A stretch of 42,983 nt of DNA from Mycobacterium syngnathidarum. Its GTDB lineage: Bacteria; Actinomycetota; Actinomycetes; Mycobacteriales; Mycobacteriaceae. The DNA lies in NCBI RefSeq assembly GCF_001942625.1, contig NZ_MLCL01000037.1, positions 1 through 42,983 of the forward strand, in the 5' to 3' direction. The notes under the pieces were generated by a model, which ran no database searches, was not told the origin of the DNA, and saw nothing but the letters and a program-made list of their open reading frames with translations. A program made the translations under genes and the position numbers. The stretch's first letter is position 1. Each line of letters begins with the position of its first letter. Shown in pieces: positions 8,295 to 17,539 of the stretch.

Positions 8295-9137
8295 CTATCC
8301 TGTGAAGTTGAAGGTTCGCGGATCGGGACCCAGGCGGGTGTCCGTCTTCAACGTGGCGATGGCCGCCATGTCCGTTTCGTCCAGATCGAAATCGAACACG
8401 TCGAAATTGCTGACGATCCGCTCGGGGTTTACCGACTTGGGGATGACGATATTACCCAGATGGATATGCCACCTAATCAGTACCTGTGCGGCGGTTTTAC
8501 CATGCCGTTCGGCGATCCCGGTGATCACCGGATCGGTCAGCAGCGCGCCCTGGCCGAGCGGGCTCCAGGCCTCGGTGGCGATGCCCAGTCTGGCGTGCAC
8601 CTCACGAAGTTCTTGTTGCGGTAGCAGTGGGTGCAATTCGACCTGATTGACTGCGGGCACGATGCCGGTCGAGTCGATGAGCACCTCGAGGTGTTCGGGT
8701 TCGAAGTTGCTCACTCCGATCGACCGGACCCGGCCCTGATCGTGCAGGTGCGCGAACGCCTTGAACGTGTCGACAAATGCGTTGTTGGCCGGCATCGGCC
8801 AGTGGATCAGATAAAGGTCGAGATAGTCGACGCCGAGCCGGTCCTGGCTGGCGTCGAACGCAGCCAGCGTGGACTCATATCCCTGGTCGCTGTTCCACAG
8901 CTTGGTCACCAGGAACACTTCGTCGCGGGGGACCCCGGAGTCGACCAGGCCGCGGCCGGTCTCGGCCTCGTTGCGGTAGGCGGCCGCGGTGTCGATGTGC
9001 CGATAGCCTGCCTGCAGAGCCGCGCTCACTGCACGTTCGGTTTCTTCGGCGGGGGTCTGCCAAACCCCCAATCCGACTTGCGGTATCGAATTACCGTCGT
9101 TGAGCGTGACACGAGGACTCACAGAGGGAGCAGCCAT
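8295..9137 (-). CDS. Aldo-keto reductase, tandem paralogue
   Basis: A second 280-residue aldo-keto reductase directly upstream of the first and clearly related to it over the whole length, hence a tandem duplication. The tetrad is Asp 49 and Tyr 54 in HIDTAAAY, Lys 79 in VTKLW and His 112 in YLIHWPM. The cofactor segment is [13 protein letters not shown]. It differs from its neighbour in the loop after HWP (MPANNAF against GNDVGKY) and in WQTP near residue 26, which may change substrate choice. Its ATG (9137-9135 on the minus strand) shares two bases with the ATG of the divergent lipN, and no Shine-Dalgarno is evident in front of it. Confidence 0.92.
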   Translation of the reverse strand: MAAPSVSPRVTLNDGNSIPQVGLGVWQTPAEETERAVSAALQAGYRHIDTAAAYRNEAETGRGLVDSGVPRDEVFLVTKLWNSDQGYESTLAAFDASQDRLGVDYLDLYLIHWPMPANNAFVDTFKAFAHLHDQGRVRSIGVSNFEPEHLEVLIDSTGIVPAVNQVELHPLLPQQELREVHARLGIATEAWSPLGQGALLTDPVITGIAERHGKTAAQVLIRWHIHLGNIVIPKSVNPERIVSNFDVFDFDLDETDMAAIATLKTDTRLGPDPRTFNFTG

Positions 9138-10272
9138 GACTGAAAGTCTGCCAGGCGGACCAGTCGGAGGCAGACGTGACGGTCATGGCCGGGATGCGGT
9201 CAAACAGGTGGTGCTGGAACGGGCGACCGGGTTCACCTTGGCGGCGATTCCGCGGATCCCGGATCGGCTCAAGAGACTGTTGCTGGGTGGGCGTTCGGTC
9301 ACGGTCGACGGCAACACCCTGGACACGACGCTGCAGTTCACCCTGGCCGCCCAACATGCGGCCGGAGTCGGCGGATTGGTTGCCGATTACAGCCCGGAAT
9401 CCGGTGTCGCCGTATCTCGCGCGGCGTTGGCGGTGACGGCGGGCATGATGAAGGCCCGGATCCGTGCGGACGTGACCGATATTTCCATCCCGGGGCCGGC
9501 TGGACCGATGTCGGCGCGACGGTACGTCCCCGACGGCAGCGGGTCCCCGGCGCTCCCGGCGCTGCTGCTGTACTTCCACGGCGGTGGCTTCGTGATCGGT
9601 GACCTCGACACCCACGACAGCCTGTGCCGGCTGATCTGCCGGGACGGCGGAATCCAGGTGATCTCCGTCGACTATCGGCTCGCGCCCGAGCACAAGGCGC
9701 CCGCTGCCGTCGACGACGCTTACGCGGCGTACCAATGGGCACTCGACCATGCTGCCGGCCTGGGGGCCACCCGCATCGTCGTCGGGGGAGACAGTGCCGG
9801 GGGCAACCTGGCAGCCGTGGTGGCGCAGCAGGCCCGCGACTCCGAACTGCCGTTGCCGGCATTGCAGCTGCTGCTCTATCCGGTCACCGACCTGTCGAGC
9901 GACACGCGATCCAAGACATTGTTCGCCGACGGCTATTTCCTGGGTAAGCGCGACATGGACTGGTTTGCCGGGCATTACCTCGACGGCGCCGAGGTGTCGG
10001 CGCAGGATCCGCTGGTTTCGCCGCTGCTCAGCGAGGATCTGTCCGGCTTGCCTCCGGCACTGGTAGTCACCGCGGGATTCGATCCGTTGCGGGACGAGGG
10101 CAACCGATATGCCCGGGCGCTGCGCGAGGCCGGGGTGGTGGTCGACCTTCGCGAGGAGCGCTCCATGATCCACGCGTTCGCCAACTTCTTTCCGCTGGGT
10201 GGCGGCAGCGCCACCGCCACGGGCGCGATGATCTCCGCGCTGCGCGCACATCTCAGCCACGCCGAAAGTTGA
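9136..10272 (+). CDS. lipN: Carboxylesterase/lipase LipN (HSL family)
   Basis: LipN is a hormone-sensitive-lipase-type esterase hydrolysing short-chain esters. The 378-residue alpha/beta hydrolase shows the oxyanion motif HGGGF (148-152), the nucleophile elbow GDSAGG (218-223, Ser 220), Asp 316 in GFDPLRDE and His 346 in IHAF, completing the triad. The ATG at 9136 is supported by GAGGGAG at 9124-9130 and by the N-terminal MTESLPG, which matches MTKSLPG of M. tuberculosis LipN (Rv2970c) as I recall it. That is about the same length as the known protein (376). The gene is divergent from the AKR pair and overlaps its start codon. Confidence 0.9.
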   Translation: MTESLPGGPVGGRRDGHGRDAVKQVVLERATGFTLAAIPRIPDRLKRLLLGGRSVTVDGNTLDTTLQFTLAAQHAAGVGGLVADYSPESGVAVSRAALAVTAGMMKARIRADVTDISIPGPAGPMSARRYVPDGSGSPALPALLLYFHGGGFVIGDLDTHDSLCRLICRDGGIQVISVDYRLAPEHKAPAAVDDAYAAYQWALDHAAGLGATRIVVGGDSAGGNLAAVVAQQARDSELPLPALQLLLYPVTDLSSDTRSKTLFADGYFLGKRDMDWFAGHYLDGAEVSAQDPLVSPLLSEDLSGLPPALVVTAGFDPLRDEGNRYARALREAGVVVDLREERSMIHAFANFFPLGGGSATATGAMISALRAHLSHAES

Positions 10273-10286
10273 CCGGTCGGCGCCGG

Positions 10287-10292
10287 TACGCT
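10287..10292 (+). promoter_or_regulatory. -10 element for a leaderless dsbA transcript
   Basis: TACGCT (TANNNT) ends 7 bases before the GTG at 10300, the spacing of mycobacterial leaderless messages. No Shine-Dalgarno lies between. Confidence 0.5.
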
Positions 10293-10299
10293 GGTCGAC

Positions 10300-11136
10300 G
10301 TGGCCAAACCGAAGAAGACCGCGAAGTACGACCTCAAGGCGGCTGACCGCAAGCGCAACCGGTGGGTTCAGATCGGACTGACAGCCGTTGTGGTGCTGTT
10401 TGCCGTCGGCCTGGTGCTCTACATCGTGACCACCGGCCACAAGCGGCCGGCCGCGGGGGAAGCCCGGGCCGTGCACGTGGCCGCGCCCAACGTGATCACC
10501 AAGGAGGGCACCACCGAGCCCAAGGTCACGCTGAGCCTCTTCGAGGATTTCCTGTGCCCGGCCTGCGGCAATCTGGAGCAGCAGTTCGGCCCGACCATCA
10601 ACAAGCTCATCGACACCGGCGCGGTCGCCGTCGACTACCACATGGTGGCGATCCTGGACAGGGCCGGCAACGGTTACTCGTCGCGGGCCGGCGGCGCCGC
10701 GTACTGCATCGCCGACGAGTCCGTCGAAGCATTCCGCCGTTTCCATTCCGCTCTCTTCACGCCCGGTATCCAGCCGGAGGAGGGCGGCGGGGTCTACCCC
10801 GACAACGCCCGGATCATCGAGCTCGCCCGCCAGGCCGGTGCCGCAGGTGAGGTACCCGATTGCATCACCAAGGGCCGGTACGTCGAGATGGTGCAGGGCA
10901 TGGCGGCCGCCACCGGAATCCGCTCGACCCCGTCCGTCCGGTTCAACGGCGAGGACTACGACCCGAGCACCCCTGACGCGCTGATCGCGAAGGTCAAGGA
11001 AGTCGTCGGTGACCTACCCGCGCTGAAGGGCCCGGCCCCCGGCCCCGCCGCACCCGCTGCGCCTGCCCCTGGGGCTCCGGCCGCACCGGCAGCTCCCGCA
11101 CCGGCAGCTCCCGCTCCCGCGCCTGCCGCCCCATGA
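10300..11136 (+). CDS. Membrane-anchored DsbA-like thiol oxidoreductase
   Basis: A 278-residue disulfide oxidoreductase that introduces disulfides into exported proteins. It has a basic cytoplasmic N-terminus, one membrane anchor (about residues 22-43) and a thioredoxin-fold domain with the active site CPAC (Cys 86, Cys 89) and a cis-Pro loop in IRSTPSVRF. It matches M. tuberculosis Rv2969c (mycobacterial DsbA). The last 40 residues or so are an Ala/Pro-rich tail (repeats of APAAPA) which I do not recall in Rv2969c, perhaps a cell-wall spacer. Its TGA overlaps the ATG of the VKOR gene (ATGA), coupling the oxidase to its reoxidising partner. Confidence 0.9.
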   Translation: MAKPKKTAKYDLKAADRKRNRWVQIGLTAVVVLFAVGLVLYIVTTGHKRPAAGEARAVHVAAPNVITKEGTTEPKVTLSLFEDFLCPACGNLEQQFGPTINKLIDTGAVAVDYHMVAILDRAGNGYSSRAGGAAYCIADESVEAFRRFHSALFTPGIQPEEGGGVYPDNARIIELARQAGAAGEVPDCITKGRYVEMVQGMAAATGIRSTPSVRFNGEDYDPSTPDALIAKVKEVVGDLPALKGPAPGPAAPAAPAPGAPAAPAAPAPAAPAPAPAAP

Positions 11137-11756
11137 CTGACACCGCCGCTGAGCTCGATGAGCTCGGGACCGAGGAGTCCCGGGGCGTAGCGGTGGGCAG
11201 GGCCAGTGCCATCTGGGTGCTCATCGCAGGTGTCCTCGGCCTGGCCGCGGCGCTGGCACTCACGGTCGAGAAGATCGAGCTGCTGATCGATCCGGCTTAC
11301 GTCCCGACCTGCAGCATCAACCCGGTGATCTCCTGCGGGTCGGTGATGACCACCCCGCAAGCATCGGTCTTCGGATTCCCGAATTCGCTGATCGGGGTGG
11401 TCGCGTTCACGCTCACCCTGGTCACCGGCGTGCTGGCGGTGGCGGGTGTCCGGCTGCCGCGCTGGTACTGGGCCGGGTTTGCCGCCGGAACCCTGCTCGG
11501 TGCCGTCTTGGTGCACTGGCTGATCTTCCAGAGCCTCTACCGCATCGGCGCCCTGTGCCCGTACTGCATGGTGGTGTGGTCGGTGACCATCCCGCTGCTG
11601 GTGGTCACGAGCTCCATCGCGCTGCGGCCGCTGCACACCAATGCGGTCGCCCGGGCGGTCTACCAGTGGCGCTGGTCGCTCGTGGCGTTCTGGTTCACCT
11701 CACTTGTGCTGTTGATCTTGGTGCGTTTCTGGGAATACTGGTCAACGCTGCTGTAA
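11133..11756 (+). CDS. Vitamin K epoxide reductase (VKOR) homologue
   Basis: Bacterial VKOR reoxidises DsbA and passes electrons to menaquinone, replacing DsbB. The 207-residue product has about five hydrophobic segments. The loop cysteine pair is Cys 60 and Cys 68 (CSINPVISC), and the redox motif next to the quinone is CPYC (142-145), followed by aromatic-rich membrane segments. It corresponds to M. tuberculosis Rv2968c. Translation is coupled to the DsbA gene through ATGA at 11133-11136, in line with joint function in the membrane. Confidence 0.92.
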   Translation: MTDTAAELDELGTEESRGVAVGRASAIWVLIAGVLGLAAALALTVEKIELLIDPAYVPTCSINPVISCGSVMTTPQASVFGFPNSLIGVVAFTLTLVTGVLAVAGVRLPRWYWAGFAAGTLLGAVLVHWLIFQSLYRIGALCPYCMVVWSVTIPLLVVTSSIALRPLHTNAVARAVYQWRWSLVAFWFTSLVLLILVRFWEYWSTLL

Positions 11757-11790
11757 CACTTCCGAAATAACTTGTCGGTTAGGTCTACCC

Positions 11791-14700
11791 GTGATTTCCA
11801 AACTGCTAGTCGCCAATCGTGGCGAGATCGCGATCCGCGCGTTCCGTGCTGCTTATGAGATGGGTATCGCGACGGTGGCGGTGTATCCGTATGAGGATCG
11901 CAATTCGCTGCACCGGTTGAAGGCCGACGAGTCGTATCAGATCGGTGAGATCGGTCATCCGGTACGGGCATACCTGTCGGTGGAAGAGATCATCAGGGTG
12001 GCCAAGCATTCCGGTGCGGATGCGGTCTATCCGGGATACGGGTTCTTGTCGGAGAACCCGGAACTGGCCTCGGCGTGTGCAGAGGCGGGCATCACGTTTG
12101 TGGGGCCTTCGGCGCAGGTTTTGGAATTGACCGGCAACAAGGCACGGGCGATCGCGGCGGCGAAGGCCGCGGGACTGCCGGTGCTCGCGTCCTCGGCGCC
12201 GTCGTCGTCGGTGGACGAATTGGTCGCCGCGGCACGGGATATGACGTTCCCGCTGTTCGTCAAGGCGGTGTCCGGTGGTGGTGGGCGCGGTATGCGTCGC
12301 GTCACCGACCCCGAGGCGCTGCCCGAGGCGGTGGAGGCGGCCTCGCGGGAGGCGGAGTCGGCCTTCGGTGATCCCGCGGTGTATCTGGAGCAGGCCGTCA
12401 TCAACCCGCGCCACATCGAGGTGCAGATCCTCGCCGATACGCAGGGCAACGTGATGCACCTGTTCGAGCGGGATTGCAGCGTGCAGCGGCGGCACCAGAA
12501 GGTGATCGAGCTGGCGCCGGCACCGAATCTGGATCCTGGTTTGCGCGAACAGATTTGCGCGGATGCGGTGGCTCTGGCCCGACAGATCGGCTACAGCTGC
12601 GCGGGCACCATCGAGTTCCTGCTCGACGAGCGCGGCCATCACGTGTTCATCGAGTGCAATCCACGTATCCAGGTGGAGCACACGGTGACCGAGGAGATCA
12701 CCGACGTGGACCTGGTTGGCTCGCAGTTGCGCATCGCGGCCGGGGAGAGCCTGGCCGATCTGGGCTTGAGCCAGGACTCGTTGGTGATCCGCGGGGCCGC
12801 GATGCAGTGTCGGATCACGACCGAGGATCCGGCCAATGGGTTCCGGCCGGATACCGGGCGGATCACCGCCTACCGGTCGCCCGGCGGTGCGGGTATCCGC
12901 TTGGACGGTGGCTCGAACCTGGGTGCCGAGATCTCGGCGCATTTCGATTCGATGCTGGTCAAGCTGACCTGCCGCGGGCGGGACTTCTCCACCGCGGTCT
13001 CGCGTGCCCGGCGGGCGCTGGCCGAGTTCCGGATTCGCGGTGTGTCGACGAACATCCCGTTTTTGCAGGCGGTGATCGACGATCCGGATTTCCGTGCCGG
13101 ACGGATCACCACTTCGTTCATCGACGATCGCCCGCAGTTGCTGACCGCGCACACCCCGGCCGACCGCGGCACCAAGATCTTGAACTACCTGGCTGATGTC
13201 ACGGTGAACAAGCCCAACGGCGAGCGACCGACGGGGGTGTACCCGCAGGACAAGCTGCCTGCGCTGGACCTGTCGACGGTGCCTGCGGCGGGCTCCAAGC
13301 AGCGCCTGGTTGAGTTGGGGCCCGAAGGGTTCGCACGTTGGATGCGCGATTCCAAGGCGGTCGGCGTTACCGATACGACGTTCCGCGATGCCCATCAGTC
13401 ACTGCTGGCCACGCGGCTGCGGTCCACCGGGCTGCTGAAGGTGGCACCGTATGTGTCGCGGATGATGCCGCAGCTGCTGTCCATCGAATGTTGGGGCGGG
13501 GCGACTTACGATGTGGCGCTTCGGTTCTTGAAGGAAGACCCGTGGGAGCGCCTGGCTGCGCTGCGTGAGGCCATACCCAACATCTGCCTGCAGATGCTGT
13601 TGCGGGGCCGCAACACGGTGGGCTACACGCCCTATCCGGAACTGGTGACCCAGGCGTTCGTGGAAGAAGCAGCGGCCACCGGCATTGACATCTTCCGGAT
13701 CTTCGACGCGCTCAACAATGTCGAATCCATGCGTCCGGCGATCGACGCGGTGCGCGAAACCGGCACGGCGATCGCCGAAGTCGCGATGTCCTACACCGGA
13801 GACCTGTCGGACCCGGCGGAGAATCTGTACACGCTGGACTACTACCTCAAGTTGGCCGAGCAGATCGTCGACGCGGGCGCGCATGTGCTCGCGATCAAGG
13901 ACATGGCCGGGTTGTTGCGCCCGCAGTCGGCACATCTGTTGGTGAGCGCGTTGCGGTCTCGCTTCGATCTGCCGGTGCACGTGCACACCCATGACACCCC
14001 GGGTGGGCAGTTGGCCACGTATCTGGCGGCCTGGCAGGCCGGTGCGTCTGCGGTCGACGGTGCGGCGGCGCCGCTGGCCGGCACTACCAGTCAGCCGGCC
14101 TTGTCCTCGATCGTGGCCGCGGCCGCCCATACCGAGTACGACACCGGGTTGTCGCTGGGCGCGGTGTGCGATCTGGAGCCGTACTGGGAGGCGCTGCGAA
14201 AGGTGTACGCGCCGTTCGAGTCCGGCCTTCCTTCTCCGACGGGACGGGTCTACACCCACGAGATCCCCGGTGGGCAGTTGAGCAATCTGCGCCAGCAGGC
14301 CATCGCGCTGGGGTTCGGGGACCGGTTCGAGGACATCGAAGCCAATTACGCTGCGGCCGACCGGATGTTGGGTCGGCTGGTGAAGGTGACCCCGTCGAGC
14401 AAGGTGGTCGGGGATCTGGCACTGGCGCTGTTGGGCGCCGGTGTGAGCGCGCAGGAGTTTGCCGCCGACCCGGCCCGCTACGACATCCCCGACAGCGTGA
14501 TCGGTTTCCTGCGCGGCGAACTCGGTGACCCACCGGGCGGATGGCCGGAGCCGTTGCGGACCAAGGCTCTCGAAGGGCGGGGTCCGGCCAGGCCGATCCA
14601 GGAACTCTCGGTCGAGGACGAAGCGTTGTTGGCTGCGCCCGGTCCCAAGCGTCAGGCGGCGTTGAACCGGTTGTTGTTCCCGGGGCCGACCAAGGAGTTC

Positions 14701-15210
14701 GAGGCGCACCGCGAGGAGTACGGGGACACCTCTGGTCTGAGCGCCAACCAGTTCTTCTACGGTCTGCGTTACGGCGAGGAGCATCGGGTCGAGCTCGAGC
14801 GCGGTGTGCAGTTGCTGATCGGTCTGGAAGCGATCTCGGATGCCGACGAACGCGGTATGCGCACGGTGATGTGCATCCTCAACGGGCAACTTCGTCCGAT
14901 CACGGTGCGCGACCGCAGCATCGCCAGTGAGGTCCCGGCCGCCGAGAAGGCCGACCGCAACAACCCGGATCATGTCGCGGCCCCGTTCGCCGGTGTGGTC
15001 ACCGTCGGCGTCGCCGCCGGTGACACGGTGGAGGCCGGCGCGACCATTGCCACCATCGAGGCGATGAAGATGGAAGCCGCGATCACCGCGCCCAGGGCCG
15101 GCACTGTCGAACGCGTCGCGGTAGCTGCCACGGCCCAGGTCGAAGGCGGTGACCTCCTGGTGGTGGTCGGTTCGGCGGGCAGGAGCGAAGCGACCGGGGG
15201 ATCAATCTGA
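11791..15210 (+). CDS. pyc: Pyruvate carboxylase (single-chain)
   Basis: Pyc carboxylates pyruvate to oxaloacetate with ATP and biotin, feeding the TCA cycle and gluconeogenesis. The 1139-residue chain has the standard order: biotin carboxylase (about 1-450, with the ATP-grasp loop [10 protein letters not shown] and IEVQIL), carboxyltransferase (about 520-800, with [11 protein letters not shown] and [10 protein letters not shown], whose metal-binding histidines are present), a linker, and the biotinyl domain with EAMKMEA near residue 1091 (biotinylated Lys). The GTG at 11791 gives [13 protein letters not shown], the expected N-terminus. A TTAGGT stretch ends 6 bases before it and could be a weak -10. 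Its TGA overlaps the proposed CTG start of rsmD. Confidence 0.96.
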   Translation: MISKLLVANRGEIAIRAFRAAYEMGIATVAVYPYEDRNSLHRLKADESYQIGEIGHPVRAYLSVEEIIRVAKHSGADAVYPGYGFLSENPELASACAEAGITFVGPSAQVLELTGNKARAIAAAKAAGLPVLASSAPSSSVDELVAAARDMTFPLFVKAVSGGGGRGMRRVTDPEALPEAVEAASREAESAFGDPAVYLEQAVINPRHIEVQILADTQGNVMHLFERDCSVQRRHQKVIELAPAPNLDPGLREQICADAVALARQIGYSCAGTIEFLLDERGHHVFIECNPRIQVEHTVTEEITDVDLVGSQLRIAAGESLADLGLSQDSLVIRGAAMQCRITTEDPANGFRPDTGRITAYRSPGGAGIRLDGGSNLGAEISAHFDSMLVKLTCRGRDFSTAVSRARRALAEFRIRGVSTNIPFLQAVIDDPDFRAGRITTSFIDDRPQLLTAHTPADRGTKILNYLADVTVNKPNGERPTGVYPQDKLPALDLSTVPAAGSKQRLVELGPEGFARWMRDSKAVGVTDTTFRDAHQSLLATRLRSTGLLKVAPYVSRMMPQLLSIECWGGATYDVALRFLKEDPWERLAALREAIPNICLQMLLRGRNTVGYTPYPELVTQAFVEEAAATGIDIFRIFDALNNVESMRPAIDAVRETGTAIAEVAMSYTGDLSDPAENLYTLDYYLKLAEQIVDAGAHVLAIKDMAGLLRPQSAHLLVSALRSRFDLPVHVHTHDTPGGQLATYLAAWQAGASAVDGAAAPLAGTTSQPALSSIVAAAAHTEYDTGLSLGAVCDLEPYWEALRKVYAPFESGLPSPTGRVYTHEIPGGQLSNLRQQAIALGFGDRFEDIEANYAAADRMLGRLVKVTPSSKVVGDLALALLGAGVSAQEFAADPARYDIPDSVIGFLRGELGDPPGGWPEPLRTKALEGRGPARPIQELSVEDEALLAAPGPKRQAALNRLLFPGPTKEFEAHREEYGDTSGLSANQFFYGLRYGEEHRVELERGVQLLIGLEAISDADERGMRTVMCILNGQLRPITVRDRSIASEVPAAEKADRNNPDHVAAPFAGVVTVGVAAGDTVEAGATIATIEAMKMEAAITAPRAGTVERVAVAATAQVEGGDLLVVVGSAGRSEATGGSI

Positions 15211-15761
15211 CCCGCATCATCGCCGGCGCGTACGGGGGCCGTCGGATTGCGGTGCCGCGCAGCGGTACCCGGCCTACTTCCGATCGGGTCAGGGAGGCCG
15301 TGTTCAATGCGTTGACGGCGCGGCTGGACTTCGCCGGATTGGCTGTGCTGGATCTGTACGCAGGTTCGGGAGCGCTTGGCCTGGAAGCGCTTTCGCGGGG
15401 CGCAACGTCGGCCACTTTTGTCGAGTCGGATGCGCGGGCGGCCACGGTCATCGCCGAGAACATCGCCGCTCTCGGCGTCCGCCACGCCACGGTACGCCGG
15501 GGCAGTGTCGACACGGTATTGGCCGGCGGTGCGACGCGGCCGGTGGATCTGGTGTTCGCCGACCCGCCTTATGACCTGGATGACGCCGCAGTCGATGCGA
15601 TGCTCGCGGCGTTGGCCGGTACCGGATGGGTGGCCGCGGGCACCCTCGTGCTGGTCGAGCGACGCGCGTCGAGCCGGCCGGCGAGTTGGCCGACGGGCTG
15701 GGATGAGCTGAGCACCCGGCGCTACGGCGACACTCGCGTCGAGCTCGCCGAAGTGGGCTAG
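15207..15761 (+). CDS. rsmD: 16S rRNA (guanine966-N2)-methyltransferase RsmD
   Basis: RsmD methylates G966 of 16S rRNA in the assembling 30S subunit. The product shows the SAM-binding motif [16 protein letters not shown] and the catalytic DPPY in ADPPYDLDD. The family N-terminus ([16 protein letters not shown]) is fully present but lies upstream of the first ATG/GTG/TTG of the frame (GTG at 15252). The only plausible start for it is CTG at 15207, with GGGGG at 15196-15200 as ribosome site 6 bases before, giving 184 residues, near the 188 I recall for Rv2966c. The CTG overlaps the pyc stop (CTGA), implying translational coupling. If GTG 15252 is used, 15 conserved residues are lost. Confidence 0.85.
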   Translation: MTRIIAGAYGGRRIAVPRSGTRPTSDRVREAVFNALTARLDFAGLAVLDLYAGSGALGLEALSRGATSATFVESDARAATVIAENIAALGVRHATVRRGSVDTVLAGGATRPVDLVFADPPYDLDDAAVDAMLAALAGTGWVAAGTLVLVERRASSRPASWPTGWDELSTRRYGDTRVELAEVG

Positions 15762-15785
15762 CGGAGCGGCTGATTCGGCGGCCTG

Positions 15786-15791
15786 TAGCGT
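15786..15791 (+). promoter_or_regulatory. -10 element for a leaderless coaD transcript
   Basis: TAGCGT fits TANNNT and ends 8 bases before the coaD ATG at 15800, with no Shine-Dalgarno between. This suggests coaD has its own leaderless promoter despite following rsmD by only 38 bases. Confidence 0.5.
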
Positions 15792-15799
15792 CGTCACCC

Positions 15800-16276
15800 A
15801 TGAGTGGCGCGGTATGCCCCGGTTCCTTCGACCCGGTGACCCTTGGCCATGTGGACATCTTCGAGCGCGCGGCTGCGCAGTTCGACGAAGTCGTGGTCGC
15901 GGTTCTGGTGAATCCCAACAAGAAGGGCATGTTCGATCTCGACGAGCGTATGGCGATGATCGCCGAGTCGACGGCGCACCTGCCGAATCTGAGGGTCGAG
16001 TCGGGGCAGGGCCTGGTGGTCGACTTCGTCAAGGCCCGTGGGCTGACCGCGATCGTCAAGGGCCTGCGCACCGGCACCGACTTCGAGTACGAGCTGCAGA
16101 TGGCGCAGATGAACAAGCACGTGGCCGGTGTCGACACGTTCTTCGTCGCGACCACGCCGCAGTATTCGTTCGTGTCGTCGTCGTTGGCCAAGGAGGTTGC
16201 CTCCCTGGGCGGTGACGTGTCTGCACTGCTTCCCGAGCCGGTCAACCGCCGGTTGCGGGAGAAGCTCGGGGGTTAG
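15800..16276 (+). CDS. coaD: Phosphopantetheine adenylyltransferase
   Basis: CoaD joins ATP and 4'-phosphopantetheine to dephospho-CoA, the penultimate step of coenzyme A synthesis. The 158-residue product has the nucleotidyltransferase motifs [13 protein letters not shown] (TxGH for ATP) and [13 protein letters not shown] near residue 120, plus [15 protein letters not shown] in between, all standard for the family. Length is normal for a mycobacterial CoaD. It starts at an ATG preceded by a leaderless-type -10. Its stop is immediately followed by a truncated hemerythrin-like frame. Confidence 0.96.
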   Translation: MSGAVCPGSFDPVTLGHVDIFERAAAQFDEVVVAVLVNPNKKGMFDLDERMAMIAESTAHLPNLRVESGQGLVVDFVKARGLTAIVKGLRTGTDFEYELQMAQMNKHVAGVDTFFVATTPQYSFVSSSLAKEVASLGGDVSALLPEPVNRRLREKLGG

Positions 16277-16280
16277 CTCC

Positions 16281-16592
16281 GCGAAGGAGCAGCTGTCCAA
16301 GCTGGAGAGCATGGACGTCGACTCGGATGAGTTCATCACCGAACTCGCCAAGTTCCGCGACGCCGTGATCGACCACGCCGAGCACGAAGAACACGAAGAG
16401 TTCGACAAGCTACATCGCAAGCTCGACGCCGACGATCTCGAACGGATGGTCAAGTCCGTTCAGGCCGCCGAGGCGATCGCGCCCACCCGCCCGCACCCCG
16501 GGGTGGAATCGGCTGCGCTGAATTTCGCGGTCGGACCGTTCGCCTCGATGCTCGATCGGGCACGCGATCTGATCGGCGCCGCGCTGCGGTGA
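16281..16592 (+). pseudogene. Hemerythrin HHE-domain protein, 5'-truncated remnant
   Basis: The frame from about 16281 to the TGA at 16590-16592 encodes the C-terminal half of a mycobacterial hemerythrin-like protein: AKEQLSKLESMDVDS, then the helix-4 metal-ligand region (VIDHAEHEEHEEFDKL) and the family tail (IAPTRPHPGVESAALN...). The N-terminal half, with the other iron-ligand helices, is absent: upstream of 16281 this frame runs through the end of coaD as meaningless Arg-rich sequence. An internal ATG at 16311 could still yield 93 residues, but that product would lack most diiron ligands. In M. smegmatis a full hemerythrin gene (MSMEG_2415, as I recall) sits at this spot. I infer a deletion that joined coaD to the remnant. 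Confidence 0.7.
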
Positions 16593-16736
16593 ATTTGCCC
16601 AAACGACCGGCCGATGGCGGGATGACGCCGCTCACAGCCGGCGACGGCCGGGGCGACACACCGTTTGCGCTCCCCAGTCACAGGCGTAACACCAGGCACA
16701 CTAGTCACTAACAACGACGACCTGGAGGGTTTTGCC

Positions 16737-17474
16737 GTGTACCGAGTTTTTGAAGCGCTCGACGAGCTCGGCGCGATCGTCGAAGAAGCGCGCGGCGTGC
16801 CGATGACCGCCGGTTGCGTGGTCCCGCGAGGGGACGTCCTCGAGTTGATCGATGACATCAAGGACGCCATTCCGGGCGAGCTCGACGACGCGCAGGACGT
16901 CCTCGATGCACGTGACTCGCTGTTGCGCGAGGCCAAGGAACACTGCGAGTCGGTGATGTCCAAGTCCAACGCGGACGCCGACGGCATGCTCAACCACGCC
17001 AGGAGTGAGGCCGACCGGCTTTTGGCCGATGCCAAGGCCCAGGCCGATCGGATGGTCGCCGAGGCGCGCCAGCACAGTGAGCGCATGGTCGGTGAGGCGC
17101 GCGAAGAGGCGGCGCGGCAGGCGGCGGTGGCGAAGCGCGAGTACGACGCCAGCACGGGCCGGGCGAAGGCCGAAGCCGACCGCCTGATCGAGAACGGCAA
17201 CCTGTCCTACGAGAAGGCTGTCCAGGAGGGCATCAAGGAGCAGCAGCGCCTCGTGTCGCAGACCGAGATCGTCGCGACGGCGACCGCTGAGGCCACCCGC
17301 CTCATCGACGCGGCGCACGCCGAAGCCGACCGGTTGCGCGGGGAGTGCGACATCTACGTCGACAGCAAACTGGCGGAGTTCGAGGAGTTCCTCAACGGCA
17401 CGTTGCGCTCTGTTGGCCGCGGACGTCACCAGCTGCGCACGACCGCGGGTACACACGATTACGCCACCCGCTGA
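16737..17474 (+). CDS. sepIVA: Septum/polar growth protein SepIVA (DivIVA-like)
   Basis: SepIVA is an essential DivIVA-domain-like coiled-coil protein of mycobacterial cell division and envelope growth. The 245-residue product starts YRVFEALDELGAIVEEARG, keeps the PMTAGCVVPRGDVLELIDDIKDAIP block, and then forms a long Ala/Glu/Arg-rich coiled coil (about 60-220) with an ending of SVGRGRHQLRTTAGTHDY. Length equals that recalled for Rv2927c. The GTG at 16737 is supported by CTGGAGGG at 16722-16729. The open frame further upstream is not homologous. The 144 bases between the hemerythrin remnant and this gene should hold its promoter, but I could not pick a convincing one. Confidence 0.94.
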   Translation: MYRVFEALDELGAIVEEARGVPMTAGCVVPRGDVLELIDDIKDAIPGELDDAQDVLDARDSLLREAKEHCESVMSKSNADADGMLNHARSEADRLLADAKAQADRMVAEARQHSERMVGEAREEAARQAAVAKREYDASTGRAKAEADRLIENGNLSYEKAVQEGIKEQQRLVSQTEIVATATAEATRLIDAAHAEADRLRGECDIYVDSKLAEFEEFLNGTLRSVGRGRHQLRTTAGTHDYATR

Positions 17475-17526
17475 CGGCAGGCGGTGTCGGCGCGCTACTG
17501 CGTCGTGGCGCGCTCTGCCGCCGCCG

Positions 17527-17532
17527 TAGGAT
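17527..17532 (+). promoter_or_regulatory. -10 element for a leaderless DUF177 gene transcript
   Basis: TAGGAT (TANNNT) ends 7 bases before the ATG at 17540. It probably drives the DUF177-rnc-mutM operon as a leaderless message. Confidence 0.5.
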
Positions 17533-17539
17533 CGGAAGC

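Noticed and set aside
9091..10746. Long minus-strand open frame (551 codons) across lipN and dsbA
   Set aside because: It is the antisense of two well-supported genes; long antisense frames are expected in G+C-rich DNA and its product has no recognisable motifs.
13399..14973. Minus-strand open frame of 524 codons inside pyc
   Set aside because: Antisense to the carboxyltransferase region, Arg/Gln/His-rich, no homology in appearance.
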